Assembly: GCA_963971305.1 (NCBI GenBank)
Contig: OZ020306.1
Span: 71,025,022 to 71,089,021, forward strand
Source: Arcuatula senhousia
Taxonomy: Eukaryota > Mollusca > Bivalvia > Mytilida > Mytilidae
Length of the DNA stretch: 64,000 nucleotides
Direction: 5' to 3'
A program made the translations under genes and the position numbers. Within the stretch, counting starts at the first letter, position 1, and each line of letters opens with the position of its first letter. A model generated the notes under the pieces. That model saw nothing but the letters and a program-made list of their open reading frames with translations, was not told where the DNA came from and searched no databases. Below are positions 12,801 through 26,600 of this stretch, piece after piece.

Positions 12801-15800
12801 GTAAATTTCTTAAAAATCCATTCGCGTCAAATAATTTAGCAATTTTTTGTCATTTTTTGGTTTTAATAGGTAGATTAGACATTGGACAACTGTTTAGCAC
12901 TAAAAAAACCTGACTCAAATATGGAAAAGTATGTGAAAAATGGATCATAATATGTAGTTAACCTTGAAATTGCATTTTGAGCAATTTATTATGTCGCGAC
13001 ACTTTTCGACTCTTAAAATCATTAACAGGAAGTGGTTTAACATTTATGAAATGGTTCCATAAAGCACCTTTATGAGTCCCTCATCACTTTGCATGCCTTA
13101 CTTTTTCTATTTGTATTGTAGTTTAGGAGGAGATGTGCCAACAAACTTTATGGTGTAAGGGGAGATAACTCCGTAACTATAAATAGTTTCGCTTAACGGA
13201 CTAAATTTGAAATTTGTTTTTCATGACCGATATACTACCTTAAGTATCGAAATGATATGTCGCGAAACAAAAAAGTAGAATTTGTGGCGGATGAAGAATA
13301 ATAATAATCAGAAGAATTGCTAGAAGGTCTTTACGACCGTAGTCGTGAAAGACCTTAATAAGGACCGGTCGACATTTTTTCATCTGATTTTGACTAAAAA
13401 TGATTAAAAGTAGTACAATTAACATGTTTTGACCACTTTTAGTGAAAAAATGTCAAATTTCACATTTTTGGGTAAAAGGGGGGATAAATTTTCATTTTTT
13501 TCATTTTTTATATCTGAGACCCTTAAATAGTAAAAAAGTGTTGGAAAAGTGTCATTAAGTTGATTTGACCTTGAAAAGTCAGTCAAGGTCATACGGTTAC
13601 TCCGTACCTAACACCGGTGTAAATTTCTTAAAAATCCATTCGCGTCAAATAATTTAGCAATTTTTTGTCATTTTTTGGTTTTAATAGGTAGATTAGACAT
13701 TGGACAACTGTTTAGCACTAAAAAAACCTGACTAAAATATGGAAAAGTATGTGAAAAATAGATCATAATATGTAGTTAACCTTGAAATTGCATTTTGAGC
13801 AATTTATTATGTCGCGACACTTTTCGACTCTTAAAATCATTAACAGGAAGTGGTTAAACATTTATGAAATGGTTCCATAAAGCACCTTTATGAGTCCCTC
13901 ATCACTTTGCATGCCTTACTTTTTCTATTTGTATTGTAGTTTAGGAGGAGATGTGCCAACAAACTTTATGGTGTAAGGGGAGATAACTCCGTAACTATAA
14001 ATAGTTTCGCTTAACGGACTAAATTTGAAATTTGTTTTTCATGACCGATATACTACCTTAAGTATCGAAATGATATGTCGCGAAACAAAAAAGTAGAATT
14101 TGTGGCGGATGAAGAATAATAATAATCAGAAGAATTGCTAGAAGGTCTTTACGACCGTAGTCGTGAAAGACCTTAATAAGGACCGGTCGACATTTTTTCA
14201 TCTGATTTTGACTAAAAATGATTAAAAGTAGTACAATTAACATGTTTTGACCACTTTTAGTGAAAAAATGTCAAATTTCACATTTTTGGGTAAAAGGGGG
14301 GATAAATTTTCATTTTTTTCATTTTTTATATCTGAGACCCTTAAATAGTAAAAAAGTGTTGGAAAAGTGTCATTAAGTTGATTTGACCTTGAAAAGTCAG
14401 TCAAGGTCATACGGTTACTCCGTACCTAACACCGGTGTAAATTTCTTAAAAATCCATTCGCGTCAAATAATTTAGCAATTTTTTGTCATTTTTTGGTTTT
14501 AATAGGTAGATTAGACATTGGACAACTGTTTAGCACTAAAAAAACCTGACTCAAATATGGAAAAGTATGTGAAAAATAGATCATAATATGTAGTTAACCT
14601 TGAAATTGCATTTTGAGCAATTTATTATGTCGCGACACTTTTCGACTCTTAAAATCATTAACAGGAAGTGGTTTAACATTTATGAAATGGTTCCATAAAG
14701 CACCTTTATGAGTCCCTCATCACTTTGCATGCCTTACTTTTTCTATTTGTATTGTAGTTTAGGAGGAGATGTGCCAACAAACTTTATGGTGTAAGGGGAG
14801 ATAACTCCGTAACTATAAATAGTTTCGCTTAACGGACTAAATTTGAAATTTGTTTTTCATGACCGATATACTACCTTAAGTATCGAAATGATATGTCGCG
14901 AAACAAAAAAGTAGAATTTGTGGCGGATGAAGAATAATAATAATCAGAAGAATTGCTAGAAGGTCTTTACGACCGTAGTCGTGAAAGACCTTAATAAGGA
15001 CCGGTCGACATTTTTTCATCTGATTTTGACTAAAAATGATTAAAAGTAGTACAATTAACATGTTTTGACCACTTTTAGTGAAAAAATGTCAAATTTCACA
15101 TTTTTGGGTAAAAGGGGGGATAAATTTTCATTTTTTTCATTTTTTATATCTGAGACCCTTAAATAGTAAAAAAGTGTTGGAAAAGTGTCATTAAGTTGAT
15201 TTGACCTTGAAAAGTCAGTCAAGGTCATACGGTTACTCCGTACCTAACACCGGTGTAAATTTCTTAAAAATCCATTCGCGTCAAATAATTTAGCAATTTT
15301 TTGTCATTTTTTGGTTTTAATAGGTAGATTAGACATTGGACAACTGTTTAGCACTAAAAAAACCTGACTCAAATATGGAAAAGTATGTGAAAAATAGATC
15401 ATAATATGTAGTTAACCTTGAAATTGCATTTTGAGCAATTTATTATGTCGCGACACTTTTCGACTCTTAAAATCATTAACAGGAAGTGGTTTAACATTTA
15501 TGAAATGGTTCCATAAAGCACCTTTATGAGTCCCTCATCACTTTGCATGCCTTACTTTTTCTATTTGTATTGTAGTTTAGGAGGAGATGTGCCAACAAAC
15601 TTTATGGTGTAAGGGGAGATAACTCCGTAACTATAAATAGTTTCGCTTAACGGACTAAATTTGAAATTTGTTTTTCATGACCGATATACTACCTTAAGTA
15701 TCGAAATGATATGTCGCGAAACAAAAAAGTAGAATTTGTGGCGGATGAAGAATAATAATAATCAGAAGAATTGCTAGAAGGTCTTTACGACCGTAGTCGT

Positions 15801-18800
15801 GAAAGACCTTAATAAGGACCGGTCGACATTTTTTCATCTGATTTTGACTAAAAATGATTAAAAGTAGTACAATTAACATGTTTTGACCACTTTTAGTGAA
15901 AAAATGTCAAATTTCACATTTTTGGGTAAAAGGGGGGATAAATTTTCATTTTTTTCATTTTTTATATCTGAGACCCTTAAATAGTAAAAAAGTGTTGGAA
16001 AAGTGTCATTAAGTTGATTTGACCTTGAAAAGTCAGTCAAGGTCATACGGTTACTCCGTACCTAACACCGGTGTAAATTTCTTAAAAATCCATTCGCGTC
16101 AAATAATTTAGCAATTTTTTGTCATTTTTTGGTTTTAATAGGTAGATTAGACATTGGACAACTGTTTAGCACTAAAAAAACCTGACTCAAATATGGAAAA
16201 GTATGTGAAAAATAGATCATAATATGTAGTTAACCTTGAAATTGCATTTTGAGCAATTTATTATGTCGCGACACTTTTCGACTCTTAAAATCATTAACAG
16301 GAAGTGGTTTAACATTTATGAAATGGTTCCATAAAGCACCTTTATGAGTCCCTCATCACTTTGCATGCCTTACTTTTTCTATTTGTATTGTAGTTTAGGA
16401 GGAGATGTGCCAACAAACTTTATGGTGTAAGGGGAGATAACTCCGTAACTATAAATAGTTTCGCTTAACGGACTAAATTTGAAATTTGTTTTTCATGACC
16501 GATATACTACCTTAAGTATCGAAATGATATGTCGCGAAACAAAAAAGTAGAATTTGTGGCGGATGAAGAATAATAATAATCAGAAGAATTGCTAGAAGGT
16601 CTTTACGACCGTAGTCGTGAAAGACCTTAATAAGGACCGGTCGACATTTTTTCATCTGATTTTGACTAAAAATGATTAAAAGTAGTACAATTAACATGTT
16701 TTGACCACTTTTAGTGAAAAAATGTCAAATTTCACATTTTTGGGTAAAAGGGGGGATAAATTTTCATTTTTTTCATTTTTTATATCTGAGACCCTTAAAT
16801 AGTAAAAAAGTGTTGGAAAAGTGTCATTAAGTTGATTTGACCTTGAAAAGTCAGTCAAGGTCATACGGTTACTCCGTACCTAACACCGGTGTAAATTTCT
16901 TAAAAATCCATTCGCGTCAAATAATTTAGCAATTTTTTGTCATTTTTTGGTTTTAATAGGTAGATTAGACATTGGACAACTGTTTAGCACTAAAAAAACC
17001 TGACTCAAATATGGAAAAGTATGTGAAAAATAGATCATAATATGTAGTTAACCTTGAAATTGCATTTTGAGCAATTTATTATGTCGCGACACTTTTCGAC
17101 TCTTAAAATCATTAACAGGAAGTGGTTTAACATTTATGAAATGGTTCCATAAAGCACCTTTATGAGTCCCTCATCACTTTGCATGCCTTACTTTTTCTAT
17201 TTGTATTGTAGTTTAGGAGGAGATGTGCCAACAAACTTTATGGTGTAAGGGGAGATAACTCCGTAACTATAAATAGTTTCGCTTAACGGACTAAATTTGA
17301 AATTTGTTTTTCATGACCGATATACTACCTTAAGTATCGAAATGATATGTCGCGAAACAAAAAAGTAGAATTTGTGGCGGATGAAGAATAATAATAATCA
17401 GAAGAATTGCTAGAAGGTCTTTACGACCGTAGTCGTGAAAGACCTTAATAAGGACCGGTCGACATTTTTTCATCTGATTTTGACTAAAAATGATTAAAAG
17501 TAGTACAATTAACATGTTTTGACCACTTTTAGTGAAAAAATGTCAAATTTCACATTTTTGGGTAAAAGGGGGGATAAATTTTCATTTTTTTCATTTTTTA
17601 TATCTGAGACCCTTAAATAGTAAAAAAGTGTTGGAAAAGTGTCATTAAGTTGATTTGACCTTGAAAAGTCAGTCAAGGTCATACGGTTACTCCGTACCTA
17701 ACACCGGTGTAAATTTCTTAAAAATCCATTCGCGTCAAATAATTTAGCAATTTTTTGTCATTTTTTGGTTTTAATAGGTAGATTAGACATTGGACAACTG
17801 TTTAGCACTAAAAAAACCTGACTCAAATATGGAAAAGTATGTGAAAAATAGATCATAATATGTAGTTAACCTTGAAATTGCATTTTGAGCAATTTATTAT
17901 GTCGCGACACTTTTCGACTCTTAAAATCATTAACAGGAAGTGGTTTAACATTTATGAAATGGTTCCATAAAGCACCTTTATGAGTCCCTCATCACTTTGC
18001 ATGCCTTACTTTTTCTATTTGTATTGTAGTTTAGGAGGAGATGTGCCAACAAACTTTATGGTGTAAGGGGAGATAACTCCGTAACTATAAATAGTTTCGC
18101 TTAACGGACTAAATTTGAAATTTGTTTTTCATGACCGATATACTACCTTAAGTATCGAAATGATATGTCGCGAAACAAAAAAGTAGAATTTGTGGCGGAT
18201 GAAGAATAATAATAATCAGAAGAATTGCTAGAAGGTCTTTACGACCGTAGTCGTGAAAGACCTTAATAAGGACCGGTCGACATTTTTTCATCTGATTTTG
18301 ACTAAAAATGATTAAAAGTAGTACAATTAACATGTTTTGACCACTTTTAGTGAAAAAATGTCAAATTTCACATTTTTGGGTAAAAGGGGGGATAAATTTT
18401 CATTTTTTTCATTTTTTATATCTGAGACCCTTAAATAGTAAAAAAGTGTTGGAAAAGTGTCATTAAGTTGATTTGACCTTGAAAAGTCAGTCAAGGTCAT
18501 ACGGTTACTCCGTACCTAACACCGGTGTAAATTTCTTAAAAATCCATTCGCGTCAAATAATTTAGCAATTTTTTGTCATTTTTTGGTTTTAATAGGTAGA
18601 TTAGACATTGGACAACTGTTTAGCACTAAAAAAACCTGACTCAAATATGGAAAAGTATGTGAAAAATAGATCATAATATGTAGTTAACCTTGAAATTGCA
18701 TTTTGAGCAATTTATTATGTCGCGACACTTTTCGACTCTTAAAATCATTAACAGGAAGTGGTTTAACATTTATGAAATGGTTCCATAAAGCACCTTTATG

Positions 18801-19906
18801 AGTCCCTCATCACTTTGCATGCCTTACTTTTTCTATTTGTATTGTAGTTTAGGAGGAGATGTGCCAACAAACTTTATGGTGTAAGGGGAGATAACTCCGT
18901 AACTATAAATAGTTTCGCTTAACGGACTAAATTTGAAATTTGTTTTTCATGACCGATATACTACCTTAAGTATCGAAATGATATGTCGCGAAACAAAAAA
19001 GTAGAATTTGTGGCGGATGAAGAATAATAATAATCAGAAGAATTGCTAGAAGGTCTTTACGACCGTAGTCGTGAAAGACCTTAATAAGGACCGGTCGACA
19101 TTTTTTCATCTGATTTTGACTAAAAATGATTAAAAGTAGTACAATTAACATGTTTTGACCACTTTTAGTGAAAAAATGTCAAATTTCACATTTTTGGGTA
19201 AAAGGGGGGATAAATTTTCATTTTTTTCATTTTTTATATCTGAGACCCTTAAATAGTAAAAAAGTGTTGGAAAAGTGTCATTAAGTTGATTTGACCTTGA
19301 AAAGTCAGTCAAGGTCATACGGTTACTCCGTACCTAACACCGGTGTAAATTTCTTAAAAATCCATTCGCGTCAAATAATTTAGCAATTTTTTGTCATTTT
19401 TTGGTTTTAATAGGTAGATTAGACATTGGACAACTGTTTAGCACTAAAAAAACCTGACTCAAATATGGAAAAGTATGTGAAAAATAGATCATAATATGTA
19501 GTTAACCTTGAAATTGCATTTTGAGCAATTTATTATGTCGCGACACTTTTCGACTCTTAAAATCATTAACAGGAAGTGGTTTAACATTTATGAAATGGTT
19601 CCATAAAGCACCTTTATGAGTCCCTCATCACTTTGCATGCCTTACTTTTTCTATTTGTATTGTAGTTTAGGAGGAGATGTGCCAACAAACTTTATGGTGT
19701 AAGGGGAGATAACTCCGTAACTATAAATAGTTTCGCTTAACGGACTAAATTTGAAATTTGTTTTTCATGACCGATATACTACCTTAAGTATCGAAATGAT
19801 ATGTCGCGAAACAAAAAAGTAGAATTTGTGGCGGATGAAGAATAATAATAATCAGAAGAATTGCTAGAAGGTCTTTACGACCGTAGTCGTGAAAGACCTT
19901 AATAAG
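9855..19906. repeat. Right half of satellite: homogeneous 818 bp C-type run and array edge
   Basis: Units 13-24 are all 818 bp C-type copies separated by only scattered substitutions; unit 17, for example, has GACTAAAAT and GGTTAAAC variants. Unit 25 begins at 19,671 and breaks off after GACCTTAATAAG at about 19,906, where single-copy sequence begins. The higher-order pattern of the left half is absent here. Confidence 0.9.
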
Positions 19907-20122
19907 TAGTTATCATATGTGTTTCTACACACACCTGGCACTGTCAAGAAATCGCTCAAAATGCGGGAACAAATCAGTTAAATTAAAGACGATTTCATTT
20001 CGTGTTTTATAAACCGAAGTATTTTTTATATCGGAATATGAAAATTGTTGTAGAAATATGTTTATTATTTAACAATACATATTTGTATCAGTTTTAAACC
20101 AAGACTAAATAAATTAGGTAAA
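19907..20122 (-). other. 3' untranslated region and flank between gene and satellite
   Basis: This is single-copy AT-rich sequence between the array edge and the stop codon of the minus-strand gene. On the minus strand an AATAAA hexamer lies at 20,061-20,066, about 57 bp after the stop, which is suitable for polyadenylation. No repeat was recognised. Confidence 0.6.
20061..20066 (-). terminator. AATAAA polyadenylation signal
   Basis: TTTATT on the plus strand reads AATAAA on the minus strand, 57 bp downstream of the predicted stop and about 155 bp before the satellite edge. The position fits the end of the 11-exon gene. Confidence 0.55.
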
Positions 20123-20690
20123 TCAAACGAAGCGTAAAGAAAAATATACCTTCTTCAGGTACAACACCATGCTTCCTGTCCTTGGAAAACTCTTTCTTTT
20201 TTGCAAAACCTCATATTTTAAATACCCATGATATCTTTCTTCTTCTAATTGGTCATTTTTATCAACAACCGTTAGATGTCCAGAGTAGTTTTCTGATGCC
20301 AAATTATTGAAAAATTTGACTTTAAAAGGCGAATTTTTGCGCCCTTCTAGAAATAGGTTTGATTCAAATGTAAATGTTATTTCTTCTCCGTCAGTAACAG
20401 GAATTGGTGCACTCTCTTGTGGACCTTCAGTAAATCCCAATGAGTAGAGATGTTGTATTCTATCCGAAACGGTCTCAGTTCTGACGCACTCGATTGTAAC
20501 CTCGTTCTGGTTTCTTTGCTTTTGACGACATAGAATGGAAATATTCGTTGCGAAAAAAGATAGCTCTATTTTTGCTGCGGCTTCGCATATTTCAGCTTCT
20601 GTCATATTGTCAGTAACAACAAGACCAAAAAGTCTAAACGAAATTAAAGATCCGTTAGACATATTTAATCGCATCGTGTGAACTTTAGAT
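20123..20690 (-). CDS. Exon 11 (residues 994-1182), UPA-like C-terminus and stop
   Basis: The acceptor is TAAGTAG. It reads SKVHTMRLNMSNG, ISFRLFG, a strand with ISILCRQKQRNQNEVTIEC, then EEITFTFESNLFLEG, FKVKFFNNL and SGHLTVVDKNDQ, with GYLKYEV to close. This succession (early Phe-rich strand, Cys-bearing strand, GF loop, long beta strands, 'SG.L.V.D') matches what I know of UPA domains in ankyrins and UNC5-type proteins. The last eight residues follow a possible unused donor, AAGAAG|GTATAT at 20,150. Confidence 0.82.
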
Positions 20691-23600
20691 CTACTTATAT
20701 ATCAAAACTAAAACTTGAAATCTATTAATTTAATGAATGTTCAGATTTAATAATTGTCATTTGACGCAAAATTACGTTAGCGTGGAGGGAAGACATCTTT
20801 GATAACAATCAGAACAGTAAAGGCAGTTTGATATCTTAAATCGAGTTCGAAATAATTTACCCTTAAATACGAAATATGTTACTTCACATAGTAAATGAAT
20901 GAAAAACATTCTTGTTTAACTTACTGGTAATTATCATATCCGGCAGGAAGCTTGAGCATGCGCTTTCTAGGATATGTGGTAGAGATGTCGGTCAATTCTA
21001 CAACTTCCCATGTTTTACCGGAAACCTTCGACACAATGCGAACTGTTCCGTCTATTTCTTCAAAATCTGAAAATGAGGATGCACTTATAGATTTTATCGC
21101 AGTTTTAATTATAATAATTAGTCAGACATTTGAAACTATCAGCATTGATTCAGTTTTACAAAACTCTAATTTGAGTTTGTTGAAATGAAAAAAAATCCAA
21201 CTCTATGCTAGAACCATTGAAGATCGCAACCGTTCTGACTTGAACCGATATTTCAAGCAAATATCGAATGATCTAGATTTTATAGCGCAAAATCCCTTAA
21301 TAAAGAATAGTTTATCAACACAACAACCAGCCAAACACTAATTAAAGCAATCACTAACCATATTGTCAAAAACGCGTTCACATGATACGATATTCTATTA
21401 CGAGTTGTCCCGAATTTCAAAATTTATGGTTTTATGAGTTCTTATATTCGAGATTTTATAAGCTATTCCCCAACTTTGATGATATCTTCAGGTATCCGGA
21501 AATTTTACGAACCTCCGCCTAGCGACTATTAAAGGTTCAAGCTTCAAACATTTTCGAGCATGCTGCGATGTCTTTACAAGGCCTTTACGAAGAAAATGCG
21601 ACATAATAAAGGGAAACGTTACTAGCTCGCAAACGACTCGTAAAAAATCCTCTGTGAGGTCTTCCCGAGTAAACGCAATTTACTAACACCACGAGTTCTT
21701 TACGAGTAATATGCGATGCGATTACGAGTACGATTTTGACATTGTCATTTTTTCAAAAGTTTCCGAGTATTTTTTGCATGTCAGAGTTCAGACTATTAAC
21801 GCCAGTTTTCAAGACTTCTTTACGGGTAACTAAGAGGTAATTGTGAATCCATGCGATCGAATACGAGTTACAAACTCGTAAGGAAATCTCGTGTATGTGA
21901 AGATGGTATAACATAATTATGAACTAGTAAAACAGTTTTAAAATACCGTAAGAGACGATTTTTTCTATAAATTTTATGTAATTGTCGGCCACAGACAGAT
22001 AAGGTCGGTATGTTATTTTCGAGGTTTTGAGGTAGGTAGGTAACTTTCATGTTAAGTAACATCAAGATAACTAATCAAATTAAAGTATTATCTGTTATCG
22101 TAATGTTGTGTAATTTTTAAGTTTTCAAAGGAAATAAGCCGAAAAATTAATATGAAGGCCAAAATATTGAATTGCAATCGTTCTAATAGTACATATGTAT
22201 TAAAAAATATGCTCATAAAACACTTTTAATAATACAAGAAGATAACACCGCTGCAGTCGCCACCACAACAACCAGTTAAGCAATACAACAGTCTTATACT
22301 GCTTTGCACGCAGAACATCTTGTTTTGACGAATTTCCCCTCACATTGCTAACATATAAAAATTAGAAAAAAAATCTGGCCAGAGTTGAAGTGATGTTCGC
22401 TTCAAAGATTTAATTCTGGCTATCTTCAGCAATTTGTAAAGTTTGCTTTTGATAAAAAAAAGAATCATATTGCGAGACTGGATTTCATCAGGAACTCCTA
22501 AAGAACAAGAATATGAAAAATGCAATGTCCTATATTCTCCCTTTCAGATATATTGATTACGTCCTCTCTGTCAACATCTTTTCGTTTGGTAGATGGATTC
22601 CTTTGATATATCCTCCAGAGCTAGAGATTAAAGAAACCACCAAATACACTAACCTCACGTGATCCTTGGATTTACGTCTCAAATTTGACACGGGGGGTCG
22701 TTTCAGTACACAAATTTACAAAAAAAGAGACGATTTCAATTTTAAAATTATTTTTTTCTAACCTGGAAAGAATCATACCAACGTCACCTACATACGATGT
22801 CTATATTTCAGAACTTATTTGATATGCCAGGGCTTGTACACTTTTTCAGATTTTTTTAATTAACACCGCTAACTCCGTAACCGACTATTAGACCAAGGTT
22901 ATAAGAATATACCTCGCATACGATCCCTAAAATGTCTTCCTTCGTAATCAGCCACTGTTGTAAAAGTTCAAAATCATATAAGACGAATTGGTTAGTGATT
23001 GTTTGAATTAGTGTTTGGCTGGTTGTTATACGGAGATGCTCCCATCAGTATCCTTAATATGACTTCACAACCCTGTAATGTTTTGCGTAACTACTGAACC
23101 CAAAGATCGGAATGGAGGAGGCTTGGCGCGCAATAAAACCAGCTGGTTTTACCCACCATTTCTTTTTAGGACCATTGCAATCTCTATTTTTTCCAGTTTT
23201 TCTTCCTTGTTTTGTCTTGTCTCATGGACATTTGAGATTGCTTCTTCAAGTTCGGTAATTTTGTTTTTACCTTTATTTAAGATAACATTACAAATGAAAT
23301 TTATGACAACAAAATAAACATTGATTGATATTGTTATTACCTTTATTGACTATGGAAAATTTATAAGTTTGTGTTAATACCTGAACTAGTTTCAATATCG
23401 TCCATGTTTGCAGCAGATGTACTTATTGACAAGCTGTTCTTTAGTTTAGTAGCTACTTCCGGTTGTTTGGTCGCAAGTTTTTGTACAAAGTTGTTGAAAA
23501 AAGCACGACTTGAGTTGTAAAGTCTTTTTAAAATGCTGCGATTCTTGTCACCGTCAGATTCGATTGCCTTAAAACCAATAAAGATAAGTACAAGAAAGAG

Positions 23601-26600
23601 ACAATACTATTTAGATGAAATAGCCAAGCATGGCAAATTGAACAATATTTGGAAAGGAAATAATCAAAACCAAATTATAACGTAATCGTTTTTACATCTA
23701 TCACTGTAACAAAAAACCTTGTCTTGATAAGGATTTACTGAAGAGACTTGTATAAAAGATAAACATAGAAAGTCGAGAAATCTGATTATTTAAATGCATT
23801 TTGGTCATTGGAATTTAAAAAAAATATTTTAAATTGAATTTTAAGAATGCAAACCAATATTTTTAAAGATTAATGAATAAATAAAAAAAGACTCTATATT
23901 TGTTTTTCTTCAGAATTGCAAGTGCGTGTGCATAAATTAAAACAGTACAGATTTTAACAACAAAACAAAAGTTCCAATGTAGCCCAAAACAGATTGCAAT
24001 GCAAACAAAACACCTTTTTATCCATTTTACTAAACGATTTAAAATACAACACAATGATTATAAAAGCTATTTAGGGGACGACCATTTGATTCTGAGGGTG
24101 GGGGGCCTGGCAGTTTTGGTCGAGACAGATTATTTATTTTCAAAATTTTCCTGGCCAGAATATTTATTTTTCGCCGCAAGAATAATATTTTCTGCATACA
24201 ATAGCTTAATTGAACAAAGATGTTGGGACAGATTATTTATTTTCTTGCAAACAGAGGCCAGATTATTTATTTCCAACTTTTTCCAGGCCAGATTATTTAT
24301 TTACAAAAACTACCAGCCCCCCCCCTCAAAATCAAATTGCTGTCCGCTTAATTCATCCTTTACAGTTATAAATGTAAGGTGTTTGTTAATACAAATGGAA
24401 AACTGTGCTTGTGTTAAGCAATTTAAACCGTCTTCAGTGTAATTTTTTCCAAGTAGACACCATGAATAAGTCAAAAATACCGGTATATTTATGAACAAAT
24501 GGTAAAAATATTATTAACATATGTTACCACTTGGCAATATTATTTACCTTGTATTCTTCAACGAAATCACTGCCACAGATTTCTTCGAGGAATGATTCAT
24601 CAAAATCAGAACCCATTTCGTTAACAAGCCAGTCAGAAGTCCTTTCAATTATCTTCTGGTGGTCCGTCTTTTCTTTCTTACTTTTGCTGCTTCCTTTAGA
24701 CAGAACGAAGATATCTACTATTCCGATAAGTTAACGAACGTAATATCAGAGCTTTGGTTCAGTAAGGACTTCTTTTTTAGAAAGACTATTTAATATTTTA
24801 AACGTAAATTTGTAACACTAAAATGTCCATAGAAAATAATTGAAAGTTGATAAACACGTTTTGCCCTCTTAACTTTCGAATAAAATGACTGATAATTTAC
24901 CTGCTTAACCAGCATCTAACAGCATCTAAATGAAATTTGCCAATTAATTATCTTTCATGTTACATGGTTTCTTTTGTTATTTGTTTTTATAATTATTTTT
25001 ATTGCGTTCAAACTCTCTTTTAAATTACAGGGAAGTCCCCCAAAACAGACATTTATATAAACCTTAGTAAGAGGATTTTATAACACTAATGACTAATGTA
25101 CCTTGTGTGTGGAGGTCAAATACCATGATCACGCACACAAATTCCATCTACACAGTTTGATTTATTCCTTGATAACTTTTCAATTCAAACTTGAAATTTA
25201 AGTTCCTTTTCGTCAATATTTAAAACAAAATAATCTTTTTTTTCTAAATTATAAAACTAATATATGTTGATTTCTGTTCGGCTGATTTTGTGTTTTGTGT
25301 TTCCTTGTGCTGTTCTTGTTTGTTTTTACCGGTTTTGTCGTTGCCCTTTCGGACATTTGACACTAAAATGCTCCATGGGTGCCTCTGCTTATTTATAAAA
25401 CTAATATATTTTGTAAAACTTACCTGACATACCGAAACCGTAAACTGTGACTTCAATGTCTCTTTTAGTTTTGTGGTCAAAAGTTACGTCCAAAAGTGAC
25501 CCAGTAATTATTGCATTATTTTGCTTATTCTGCTTCAACGATTTTCTAGGAACAACCTGCAAAAAATATCCGAAGTTCGAACCAGTGACCACGAACGAGA
25601 ATAACACGAAGAAACCCAAACCATAAAAAACAAACAAACATAAAATCAACCGAACAGTAATCGACAACGTGAACTTAAGTTGTAATGAAAGTGCCCCGGA
25701 AGAGTAAGCAGTTTAAATTAAAACTCATCCATTACATGTACAATTCACACAGATATCATTGGCGGGAAAAATACTCTTGCAACCCACTATGAAATGGTTA
25801 TTGCCGTTGTTAAAAGTACAATATCTATGAGGAGTGACGCGCCATGTGCTTTCCTCCGTTTATTCATATAATGGGCTACTATTTAGTGAGTCACCTATGA
25901 ATCATGTTTGCATAGGATTTTTCTAGGAATTGTCAAATGGCTTGCGGAATAGTCTTTACAAATGCAAAATGTAAAACTAAATGATTACTTGAAGTTTTTG
26001 TGAATATTTTCAAGCTCAAAAGGTGAACCCCGAAATGTGTCATCTTAATCCCGCCATGCTGTCTGCATGCTTGACATGTAATCGAGTTAATAGGAAAATG
26101 TGTTGGAATAAAACCATTGTTTTTTCTCTCACGACTGTATCAAGTCAGGATCTTTCCGATCTTTAGTGCATCCAGTATGTCATTTCTTTCAGTTTATGAG
26201 CTGAATTGACAAATTAATAGAAGATAATGAGATGTGGAGTTCGCCTGATTAATTTTCCTTTTGTTATCAAATTCTATAAAAAAAAATATACAAATTTAAT
26301 ATCGAAATCCTAAACACTAACCTTTGCCTTACAGTTGGTTGGTGTATTAAATGTCTTTTGTTGGATCTTGAGCTGTATATTTTTGTCACGGGATAGCTCA
26401 AAGTTGTTCGCATTTTCATTAAGGTAAACCGTTTCATGTTCAAAGCTAGCAAGAGCAACACACTCGAGTGATGTCAATTCTCTAATGTCAGTTTCTACAC
26501 CAACTAATTTTTCCTGAATATATGAACAATGGTATATAATTCAACGCCCATCTTAAATCAACATATAAGTTTGGTAAAAATATTACATAATTTTAATAAA

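Larger units (their letters stand above)
1..19906. repeat. Satellite DNA array, ~820 bp monomer, 24 full copies plus a partial copy
   Basis: The same sequence repeats head to tail from the first base to about 19,906. Taking GAGGAGATGT as the unit start, copies begin at 1, 825, 1645, 2465, 3283, 4107, 4931, 5751, 6569, 7393, 8213, 9031, 9855, then every 818 bp to 18,853, with a partial copy from 19,671. Monomers differ by only a few substitutions plus two indel sites. Three length classes exist. Type A (824 bp) has a longer AAT run. Type B (820 bp) reads GAACCAGTC where the others read GAAGGTC. Type C is 818 bp. The array continues beyond the left edge of the window. It shows no credible coding capacity. 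A centromeric or heterochromatic role is possible but nothing in the sequence proves it. Confidence 0.98.

Noticed and set aside
114..19151. Recurrent 61-63 codon minus-strand open frames, one per satellite monomer
   Set aside because: They are carried by the repeat itself, change length with the AAT run, and are broken by a 2 bp indel in all B-type units. The composition is that of translated AT-rich DNA.
23078..23317. Candidate extra exon of the gene between exons 9 and 10
   Set aside because: The stretch is the Penelope-like UTR and tail repeat seen at 49.2-49.7 and 55.2 kb. Exons 9 and 10 already join in phase without it.
23999..24442. 147-codon plus-strand open frame
   Set aside because: It runs through the MITE at 24,074-24,345 with its ATTATTTATTT repeats and across a minus-strand intron; there is no domain or codon signal.
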